Part shown: positions 16,081-22,705 of the stretch, piece by piece
Layout of the letters: each line of letters starts with the position of its first letter
Numbering within the stretch: position 1 is the first letter of the stretch
NCBI RefSeq assembly: GCF_005870025.1
Contig: NZ_VATA01000052.1
Location: forward strand, 1-43,768
Source of the DNA: Poseidonocella sp. HB161398
GTDB taxonomy: Bacteria > Pseudomonadota > Alphaproteobacteria > Rhodobacterales > Rhodobacteraceae
DNA: 43,768 bases
Reading direction: 5' to 3'
Notes under the pieces: generated by a model
What the model was told of the DNA's origin: nothing
What the model saw: only the letters and a program-made list of their open reading frames with translations
Databases searched by the model: none
Program-made: the position numbers and the translations under genes

Positions 16081-16658
16081 CTTTCCGAACGCGGTCCACA
16101 TGCGCGCAATGGCGGGCGCGAGGTCACTGGCAGGGGAAGGTCCGGCACTCGCTTTGTGGCGAACCTTCCTTGACGCCCGCAGCAAGACAGGAGCAGTCCC
16201 GGGACGCGCATCCGGTCATGCGGTACCGGGCCCGCGCATCAGAGCTTGTTCCCGGCATCCTCAGGCCTCGTGCCGACCCTTGGGCGCCCGGACAAGGATA
16301 AACGCCTGGGCGTCCCTGAACGCTTTAGAAAACCCTCAAAAAAATGGACATCAGAGCGGTGCATCCGCTCTGCTGAACTGCGGTTGGAGGCGCCGGAAAT
16401 TCCGTTGAGATCCTGCGTGGCCGGGCCGTGATGCGCCAGCCGCCGTTCGGTGGCCCCTTTCCGCCCGGCCTGACACGCGGAACAGGATGCGATGATCGAC
16501 GAGCAGAACTATCCGGGCTGTCCCCGTGGGGCGCAGCAGGGGCGGCGGCAATGTCCGGCCGCCGGAAATGAAACGCGAAGCTGTCCAGGGGTGGCTGGGG
16601 GGAACCGGGTTCCCGCCGGGCCAGCCCGCGAAATCGGTGCCAATGACCGACTCTGATC
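16081..16658. other. Non-coding stretch between two insertion-element remnants
   Basis: About 580 bases with no supportable gene. It contains an 8-bp perfect hairpin, CAGAGCGG-TGCAT-CCGCTCTG at 16352-16372, following an A-rich run (AACCCTCAAAAAAATGG). This is unusual in such GC-rich DNA and could be an insertion-element end or a small structured RNA, but nothing ties it to a known family. Confidence 0.35.
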
Positions 16659-16710
16659 CTGTCCCCACCCCCGACGGCATCACTGTGCCAAGGCGGGATC
16701 GCGACAATCC
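16659..16710. repeat. Left copy of inverted repeat flanking the IS1111-like element
   Basis: Its reverse complement matches 18126-18178 almost perfectly: over about 52 bases there are three substitutions and one extra base. The core includes CCCCGACGGCATCACTGTGCC. A shorter, weaker copy in the same orientation lies at 16728-16756, just before the transposase. These could be duplicated element ends, or a palindrome-type target used by the element. Confidence 0.7.
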
Positions 16711-16727
16711 AATTTGATGGCGTGGAT

Positions 16728-16756
16728 GCCCCCTCCCGACGGCATCGCAATGTGCC
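16728..16756. repeat. Third, shorter copy of the IS-associated repeat
   Basis: CCCTCCCGACGGCATCGCAA followed by TGTGCC aligns with the core of the left repeat (16663-16689), same orientation, 65 bases further on. It lies 44 bases before the transposase start, where a left end of an IS1111-like element would be expected. Confidence 0.5.
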
Positions 16757-16799
16757 GACCTGGTGATCTTGGAGATCGCCAGAAGAGGAGGAGTCATCC

Positions 16800-17828
16800 A
16801 TGGCGGAAGCTGCGATAATTGGCGTTGATCTTGCAAAGCGGGTTTTTCAAGCGCATGGCGCGACTGCGGATGGTTCGGTCGCCTTTCGCAAGAAGCTGCC
16901 GCGCGCCCAGTTCCTTTCGTTTCTGGGAGACCATCCACGCTGCATCGTGGCGATGGAGGCTTGCGCTACCTCTCACCACTGGGGCCGCGAGATCGCGCGA
17001 CTCGGACATGCCGTGCGGCTAATTCCGCCGATCTATGCAAAGCCGTTCGTCAAGCGGCAGAAGAACTACGCGGCGGACGCCGAGGCAATCGCGGAAGCAG
17101 CCTCTCGGCCGACCATGCGGTTCGTGGCAATCAAGACGGAGGCGCAACAGGCGCGCGCCATGCTGTTTCGCACCCGTGATCTTCCGGTGCGGCAGAGGAC
17201 CCAGACAATCAATGCCCTGCGCGGGCATCTCGCCGAACATGGCGTGGTGGCCCCTCAGGGGCTCGTGCAGCTGAAGCGACTGAGCGATGCCGTGAATGAC
17301 GAAACCTGCCGGCTTCCGGTAACGGTACGGGATCTCGGTCTGATCTATCTTGAGCATATCGAATTGTTGACGGCCAGGGTTGCCGATCTCGACAAGCGGC
17401 TTCGCGCGGCCGCCTCCCAAGCCGCAACGACGCGGCGGCTACAGTCCATGCCTGGGGCTGGCCCGATTACGGCGGTCGCCGTGGAAACGTTCGCACCGCC
17501 GATGGAGGACTTCCAGCGCAGTCGGGACTTCGCGGCGTGGCTCGGGCTCGTGCCGCGGCAGCATTCCAGCGGAGGAAAGACGCGGCTTGGGAAAGCATCG
17601 AAGATGGGACAGCGCGACATCTGACGGTTGCTCATCACTGGTGCGATGGCGGTGGTCCAGGGGGCGATGAAACGCGGTGCGCCCGAGGGGGCGTGGCTGG
17701 AGCGCATGCTGAGGAAGACACCGCGGATGCGCGTCGCGGTCGCGCTCGCCAACAAGATGGCGCACGGCCTCTGGGCGATGATGACGAAACGACAGGACTA
17801 CGGGAATCCGGCGGCGATAGCGGCCTGA
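16800..17828 (+). pseudogene. IS110-family (IS1111-like) transposase with internal TGA and lost catalytic Asp
   Basis: A 342-codon frame of normal length for the group. The N-terminal RuvC-like domain begins IIGVDLAKRVFQ (D10) and includes VAMEACATSHHWGR (E53). The C-terminal domain has LQSMPGAGPITAV and GLVPRQHSSGGKTRLGKASKMGQ with the conserved Ser. Two defects are visible. The KNDAADAEAI block reads KNYAADAEAI, so one of the two paired Asp is Tyr90 (codon 17067-17069) and only D93 remains. An in-frame TGA at 17622-17624 replaces the first Arg of the usual RDIRRLLI block; a single C-to-T change explains it. The frame continues open to 17826-17828 with LLITGAMAVV...KMAHGLWAMM, confirming a single recent nonsense change. 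The element is probably immobile unless a full-length copy acts in trans. Confidence 0.85.
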
Positions 17829-18495
17829 TCATTCAGATCGGGAAGTTGCGTTCCGGTACGTCGGCGGTGTGAGGAGGTCGACGAACAGTAAGGGCAAACG
17901 ATCGGCAAGATCGGAATCGGACGAAACAGGGTCACCCAAGGAGCCAGCGAGCTCGCGAATTTGATCTGTCTGCGATTCACGCATCGCCACACCGGCCCGC
18001 GGCCATGATCTGATCAGTGCTGCATCTGGAGGCCTGACACATGACGTATCCGATCACATGCTTGAACCGTTCAGAAATCTCTTGCACCGACCGTGACAAT
18101 CTCCGGCATGACCGCCTCCCAATTCGGATTGTCGCGATCCCACCTTGGCACAGTAATGCCGTCGGGGGGCGGGGACAGCAACAAGCGCGTTCAAAGTCGG
18201 AGAATTGCAGCCCCCATTGGCCGGGATATCGGGAGCCACAGGGCGCGCCGCGGGGCAGATGGCAGCGTTCGATCAGTAAGCGCCGGCGAAGCCGGAATCC
18301 CCGGCGGGAGGGAGCGGTTGCCGCCGGGCGGGCGCTGCCTGAGCGCCAGTTGCGCGGATCCGCATGGCAGTCAGGGGCGCGACCGTCCGGGTTTTCCCGC
18401 GGCGGCGCTATCCGGGGGGGGCGTTGCGAACAGCATGAGGCCGGAAGCGCCTGTCGCGGGGGCGATCTGCACAGGGGTCCTGATTGGCGCGGGGG
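17829..18495. other. Non-coding tail of the IS and flank of the Fur-family gene
   Basis: About 670 bases without a credible gene. The first ~300 are purine-rich and differ in texture from the chromosome (AGTAAGGGCAAACGATCGG), with short complementary stretches such as CTGATCAG, as expected of the non-coding end of an IS1111-like element that carries a bridge RNA. The right inverted repeat is at 18126-18178. The remaining ~310 bases up to the 3' end of the Fur-family gene show no feature I can name. Confidence 0.4.
18126..18178. repeat. Right copy of the IS-flanking inverted repeat
   Basis: The inverted partner of 16659-16710, including GGATTGTCGCGATCCC and the core GGCACAGTAATGCCGTC. The two copies enclose 1.4 kb containing the defective transposase. 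Their length, about 52 bases, exceeds the 7-17 bases usual for IS1111-type inverted repeats. Confidence 0.7.
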
Positions 18496-18921
18496 TCAGC
18501 GGCTGCGGCGGGGGCGGACGTAGATTTCGAGCTTGTGGCTCACGATCTCGAAGCCGTGGCTCTTGGCGATCTCCTCCTGCAGGCGCTCGATCTCCTCGGA
18601 GCAGAACTCCACCACCTCGCCGCTCTCGACATTGATGAAGTGGTCGTGATGCGCCGCCGGGGCCGGTTCGAAGCGCTGGCGGCCGTCATCGAACATGTGC
18701 CGCTCGATCAGGCCGTGCTCGGCCAGCTTGTTCATCGTGCGGTAGACCGTGGCGATGTTCACCCCGGGCTCGATCCGGCTGACGCGGCGGTGCAGCTCCT
18801 CGACATCGGGATGGTCCTCGGCCGATTGCAGCACCTCGAGGATGACCCGGCGCGGGCCGGTGATGCGCAAGCCGCTGCGGCGGCAGCGGTCGATGAGGCT
18901 TGCCTCGCTGGTCCCTGTCAT
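18496..18921 (-). CDS. mur: Fur-family metalloregulator, probably Mur (manganese-responsive)
   Basis: A 141-residue Fur-superfamily repressor. The winged-helix domain spans residues 8-85 (LRITGPRRVILEVL, HPDVEELHRRV, NIATVYRTMNKLAEHGLIERH). The metal-binding dimerisation domain contains HHDHFINVESGEVVEF (H91, H92, D93, H94), then EEIERLQEEIAKSHGFEIVSHKLEIYVRP. It lacks the C-terminal CxxC pairs of many zinc-structured Fur or Zur proteins; alphaproteobacterial Mur also lacks them. It is divergent from sitABCD, the classical Mur target, with a palindrome between them. The ATG at 18921 is preceded by GGAAGG; an ATG at 18945 would add eight residues. Iron-responsive Fur remains possible; the neighbourhood favours manganese. 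Confidence 0.85.
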   Translation of the reverse strand: MTGTSEASLIDRCRRSGLRITGPRRVILEVLQSAEDHPDVEELHRRVSRIEPGVNIATVYRTMNKLAEHGLIERHMFDDGRQRFEPAPAAHHDHFINVESGEVVEFCSEEIERLQEEIAKSHGFEIVSHKLEIYVRPRRSR

Positions 18922-19042
18922 CGTGCCTTCCGTGATTGCTGCCATCGCCTTGTCCCGCCGCTCCCGCGGCAGGGCGTCCGGCCTAGCACGTGCCGCGCCA
19001 ATCGTCACCCGCCTTTGCCGCCCGGGATGCGTCATTCTCCGC

Positions 19043-19063
19043 TGCAAGTGAATTGCACTTGCA
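19043..19063. promoter_or_regulatory. Probable Mur/Fur operator between mur and sitA
   Basis: A perfect palindrome, TGCAAGTG-AATTG-CACTTGCA: 8-bp arms and a five-base centre. It lies in the 250-bp divergent region and is the longest perfect dyad there. The TGCA ends and AT-rich centre resemble Mur boxes of alphaproteobacteria. CATAAT (19062-19067) at its edge could be a -10 element for sitA. Confidence 0.65.
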
Positions 19064-19089
19064 TAATTCTGCGGGAGCCCTCACTCTAG

Positions 19090-19106
19090 TTGCAACTTGT
19101 TCGCAA
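19090..19106. promoter_or_regulatory. Second candidate dyad near sitA
   Basis: TTGCAACTTGTTCGCAA, with short TTGC/GCAA arms nine bases apart, begins 47 bases after the main palindrome in an AT-rich patch. It may be a second, weaker Mur site or simply a -35 region (TTGCAA). Confidence 0.35.
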
Positions 19107-19170
19107 TTAAAACCGTGCAGGAGGCGCGGCCGGCCCCAGGGCCGGGCGGAAGAACCGGAGAGGACGACGA

Positions 19171-20076
19171 ATGCGACGGATGACGATCCGCCTGGCCGCT
19201 GCGGCCGCGGGCGCCTGGATGGCGGCGGGCGGCGGCATGGCCGCGGCAGAGCGGATGAAGGTGGTCACGACCTTCACCGTGCTGGCCGACATGGCGGCCC
19301 ATGTCGCCGGGGACGCCGCCGAGGTGGTCTCGATCACCAAGCCCGGCGCCGAGATCCACGGCTACGAGCCGACGCCGCGCGACCTGGTGGGCGCGCAGGA
19401 TGCCGACCTGATCCTGTGGAACGGGATGAACCTGGAGCTGTGGTTCGAGCAGTTCCTGGCCAATCTCGGCGACATCCCCTCGGCGGTGCTGAGCGAGGGT
19501 GTCGAGCCGATCCCGATCGCCCAGGGCGCCTATCAGGGCAAGCCCAATCCGCATGCCTGGATGGGGCTCGACAACGCGCTGATCTACATCGACAATATCG
19601 AGGCGGCGCTGTCAGGACACGACCCCGGAAATGCCGCGGTCTATGCCGCCAATGCCGCCAGCTACAAGGACGAGCTGCGCGCCACGCTGGAGCCGCTGCG
19701 GGCCGAGATCGCGGCCATCTCCGAGGAGCAGCGCTGGCTTGTCACCTGCGAGGGCGCGTTCTCCTACCTGGCGCGGGATTTCGGCCTGAAGGAGCTCTAT
19801 CTCTGGCCTATGAATGCCGACCAGATGGGCACGCCGCAGCAGGTGCGCGCGGTGATCGACGGGGTGAAGGCGAATGCCATCCCGGTGGTCTTCTGCGAGA
19901 GCACGGTCAACACCGCGCCGGCCAAGCAGGTCGCGCGCGAGACCGGTGCCCGCTATGGCGGCGAGCTCTATGTCGACAGCCTCTCGAAGCCCGGCGGGCC
20001 GGTGCCGAGCTATCTCGACCTGCTCGAAGTCACCTCGCGCACCGTGGCCGAAGGGCTGGCGGCGGGCACGAACTAG
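19171..20076 (+). CDS. sitA: Manganese/iron ABC transporter substrate-binding protein
   Basis: A 301-residue periplasmic metal receptor of the cluster A-I (ZnuA/PsaA/SitA) family. A signal peptide ends near GGMAAAERMKVV (about residue 26). The four expected metal ligands are visible: H63 (EIHGYEPTPRD), H128 (NPHAWMGLDNA), E194 (TCEGAFSYLARDFGL) and D269 (YVDSLSKPGGPVPSYLDLL). The His-His-Glu-Asp set and lack of a His-rich loop are typical of Mn/Fe receptors, in contrast to zinc-specific ZnuA. GGAGAGG lies seven bases before the ATG. The first gene of sitABCD, 24 bases before sitB, with the Mur-type palindrome upstream. Confidence 0.95.
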   Translation: MRRMTIRLAAAAAGAWMAAGGGMAAAERMKVVTTFTVLADMAAHVAGDAAEVVSITKPGAEIHGYEPTPRDLVGAQDADLILWNGMNLELWFEQFLANLGDIPSAVLSEGVEPIPIAQGAYQGKPNPHAWMGLDNALIYIDNIEAALSGHDPGNAAVYAANAASYKDELRATLEPLRAEIAAISEEQRWLVTCEGAFSYLARDFGLKELYLWPMNADQMGTPQQVRAVIDGVKANAIPVVFCESTVNTAPAKQVARETGARYGGELYVDSLSKPGGPVPSYLDLLEVTSRTVAEGLAAGTN

Positions 20077-20100
20077 GCGCCCGGACCGGAAGGACCGAAG

Positions 20101-20994
20101 ATGAAACATGACAGCCAGATGGCCGGCGCGCAGGCCTCCGATCCCGCGGGCGGGATTGCCGCCAGCGACGTGACCGTGACCTACCGCAACGGCCATACCG
20201 CGCTGCGCCGCGCCAGCTTCGCCATCCCGCGCGGCACGGTGACCGCGCTTGTCGGCGTCAACGGCGCCGGGAAATCCACGCTCTTCAAGGCGATCATGGG
20301 CTTCGTGCCGCTTGCCGCGGGCGAGATCCGGCTTCTCGGCATGAGCGTGCGCGCCGCGCTGAAGCAGAACCTCGTCGCCTATGTGCCGCAATCCGAGGAG
20401 GTCGACTGGTCCTTCCCGGTGCTGGTCGAGGACGTGGTGATGATGGGCCGCTACGGCCATATGGGCTTCCTGCGCCGTCCCCGCGCGGCCGACCGCGCGG
20501 CGGTCGACGCGGCGCTGGAGCGGGTCGGCATGCTCGGCTACCGCCACCGCCAGATCGGCGAGCTCTCGGGCGGGCAGAAAAAGCGCGTCTTCCTCGCCCG
20601 GGCGCTGGCGCAGGACGGCCAGGTGATCCTGCTCGACGAGCCCTTCACCGGCGTCGACGTCAAGACCGAGGAGCAGATCATCGCGCTCCTGCGCGAGCTG
20701 CGCGACGAGGGCCGGGTGATGCTGGTCTCGACCCACAATCTGGGCATGGTGCCGGAATTCTGCGACCGCACGGTGCTGGTCAAGGGCACGGTGCTGGGCC
20801 ACGGGCCGACCGAGACGACCTTCACCCGCGAGAACCTGGAGGCGGCCTTCGGCGGCGTGCTGCGCCAGTTCACGCTGGGCGGGCCGGATCTGCATGACGA
20901 CGCCGATCCGCGCCATGTCACCATCCTCAGCGACGACGAGCGCCCGCTGGTGCGCTATGGCGGGCGCACCCACCGGCAGGAGCCCGGGACATGA
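20101..20994 (+). CDS. sitB: Manganese/iron ABC transporter ATP-binding protein
   Basis: A 297-residue ABC ATPase. Walker A is GVNGAGKST (about residues 53-61), the Q-loop is [13 protein letters not shown], the signature is [17 protein letters not shown], and Walker B is [12 protein letters not shown] followed by the switch His in [16 protein letters not shown] after the Q-loop is characteristic of Mn/Zn/Fe transporter ATPases. About 35 residues past the core include acidic [18 protein letters not shown], common in SitB. It ends in an ATGA overlap with sitC, implying translational coupling. Confidence 0.95.
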   Translation: MKHDSQMAGAQASDPAGGIAASDVTVTYRNGHTALRRASFAIPRGTVTALVGVNGAGKSTLFKAIMGFVPLAAGEIRLLGMSVRAALKQNLVAYVPQSEEVDWSFPVLVEDVVMMGRYGHMGFLRRPRAADRAAVDAALERVGMLGYRHRQIGELSGGQKKRVFLARALAQDGQVILLDEPFTGVDVKTEEQIIALLRELRDEGRVMLVSTHNLGMVPEFCDRTVLVKGTVLGHGPTETTFTRENLEAAFGGVLRQFTLGGPDLHDDADPRHVTILSDDERPLVRYGGRTHRQEPGT

Positions 20995-21854
20995 GCGTGC
21001 TGCTGGAGCCCTTCTCCTACGGCTACATGGCCAATGCGATGTGGGTCTCGGCGCTAGTCGGCGGGGTCTGCGCCTTCCTGTCCTCCTACCTGACGCTGAA
21101 GGGCTGGTCGCTGATCGGCGACGCGCTGAGCCATTCGGTCGTGCCGGGTGTTGCGGGGGCCTACATGCTCGGCCTGCCCTTCGCGCTCGGCGCGTTCCTG
21201 TCGGGCGGGCTGGCGGCGGCGGCGATGCTGTTCCTGTCGGACCGCTCGGGGCTGAAGACCGACGTGGTGATCGGCATCATCTTCACCGCCTTCTTCGGCG
21301 CGGGGCTGTTCATGGTCTCGGTCAATCCGATGGCGGTCTCGATCCAGACCATCACCATGGGCAACATCCTGGCGATCACGCCGGGCGACACGCTGCAGCT
21401 GGCGATCATCGGCGTGGTCTCGCTGGCCGTGCTGGCGGCGAAATGGCGCGACCTGCTGGCGGTCTTCTTCGACGAGAGCCATGCCCGCTCGATCGGGCTC
21501 CGGCCGGGGCTGCTGAAGGGCATCTTCTTCGCGCTCCTCTCCGCCTCGGTGGTGGCGGCGATGCAGACGGTCGGCGCCTTCCTCGTGGTCGCGATGGTGG
21601 TGACGCCCGGGGCGACGGCCTACCTGCTCTGCGACCGCTTCCCGCGGCTGATCCTGACCTCGGTCGCGATCGGCACCTCGACAAGCTTCCTCGGCGCCTA
21701 TGCCAGCTACTTCCTCGACGGGGCGACCGGCGGCATCATCGTCGTTCTGCAGACGCTGATCTTCCTGGCGGCCTTCCTGCTGGCGCCGAAGCACGGGCTC
21801 CTCGCGGCCCGGCGCAAGGCGGCGGCCGCGCTGGCAGAGGAGGTGCCGTCATGA
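20991..21854 (+). CDS. sitC: Manganese/iron ABC transporter permease
   Basis: A 287-residue inner-membrane permease of the ABC-3 family with eight to nine hydrophobic segments. Family motifs: [43 protein letters not shown] near the N-terminus and [20 protein letters not shown] before the last helices. The ATG overlaps the sitB stop (ATGA), and its own stop overlaps the start of sitD in the same way. It is paralogous to sitD; together they would form a heterodimeric pore. Confidence 0.94.
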   Translation: MSVLLEPFSYGYMANAMWVSALVGGVCAFLSSYLTLKGWSLIGDALSHSVVPGVAGAYMLGLPFALGAFLSGGLAAAAMLFLSDRSGLKTDVVIGIIFTAFFGAGLFMVSVNPMAVSIQTITMGNILAITPGDTLQLAIIGVVSLAVLAAKWRDLLAVFFDESHARSIGLRPGLLKGIFFALLSASVVAAMQTVGAFLVVAMVVTPGATAYLLCDRFPRLILTSVAIGTSTSFLGAYASYFLDGATGGIIVVLQTLIFLAAFLLAPKHGLLAARRKAAAALAEEVPS

Positions 21855-22684
21855 TTGAGACGCTCCTGATGCCCTTCCAGTTCCCCTTCATGCAAAACGC
21901 CTTCTGGATCGCGCTGATCGTCTCGGTGCCGACCGCGCTTCTCAGCTGCTTCCTGGTGCTCAAGGGCTGGGCGCTGATGGGCGATGCGGTCAGCCATGCG
22001 GTGCTGCCCGGGATCGTGCTGGCCTATGTGCTGGGCCTGCCCCTGATCCTCGGCGCCTTCGCGGCGGGCATGCTGACCTCAGTGGCGACCGGCTATCTGG
22101 CCGGGAACAGCCGGGTGAAGCAGGACACGGTGATGGGCGTGGTCTTCTCGGGCATGTTCGCGCTGGGGATCGTGATCTATGTCGGGCTGAAGACGAACGT
22201 CCATCTCGACCACATCCTCTTCGGCAACATGCTGGGCGTGGGCCCGGCCGATCTGTGGACCGCCGGCAGCATCTCGGCTGTCGTCGCGCTGGGGCTCCTG
22301 GCCAAGTGGAAGGACCTGATGCTGCATGCCTTCGACCCGGCCCAGGCGCGGGCCTCGGGGCTGGCGGTGGGGCTGCTGCATTACGGGCTGCTCACGGCGC
22401 TGTCGCTGAGCATCGTCGCGACGCTGTCCGCGACCGGGCTGATCCTGGCGGTCGGGCTCCTGATCGCGCCGGGCGCCATCGCCTTCCTGACCGTGCGCAG
22501 CTTCGGGCGGATGCTGGCGGTGGCGGTGGCGGCCTGCATGGTCTCGATGCTGGCGGGCGTCTATGCCAGCTTCTGGCTCGACAGCGCGCCGGCCCCGACC
22601 ATCATCCTGATCCTGACGGCGATCTTCGCCGCCGCCTTCCTGCGCCGCAGCTGGCAGATCCGCCGCGCCGCCGCCCGGGTCTGA
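21851..22684 (+). CDS. sitD: Manganese/iron ABC transporter permease
   Basis: A 277-residue ABC-3 family permease, the second pore subunit. It shares the N-terminal plan of sitC (FMQNAFWIALIVSVPTALLSCFLVLKGWALMGDAVSHAVLPGI) and has SATGLILAVGLLIAPGAIAFL near the C-terminus. A basic tail (RRSWQIRRAAARV) ends the protein. The last gene of sitABCD, convergent with the multihaem cytochrome gene; only 21 bases separate the two stops, with no clear terminator. Confidence 0.94.
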   Translation: MIETLLMPFQFPFMQNAFWIALIVSVPTALLSCFLVLKGWALMGDAVSHAVLPGIVLAYVLGLPLILGAFAAGMLTSVATGYLAGNSRVKQDTVMGVVFSGMFALGIVIYVGLKTNVHLDHILFGNMLGVGPADLWTAGSISAVVALGLLAKWKDLMLHAFDPAQARASGLAVGLLHYGLLTALSLSIVATLSATGLILAVGLLIAPGAIAFLTVRSFGRMLAVAVAACMVSMLAGVYASFWLDSAPAPTIILILTAIFAAAFLRRSWQIRRAAARV

Positions 22685-22705
22685 TCCCGGGGACGGCGTG
22701 GGCGC

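Larger units (their letters stand above)
16725..18125 (+). mobile_element. IS110/IS1111-group insertion sequence (approximate limits)
   Basis: A region comprising the short repeat at 16728, the defective transposase, and about 300 bases of non-coding DNA up to the right inverted repeat. Exact ends cannot be set because this group usually makes no target duplication and has at most subterminal repeats. Members of the IS110 family use a bridge RNA encoded in their non-coding end; in the IS1111 branch that lies 3' of the transposase, which makes 17829-18125 the candidate. Confidence 0.55.
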
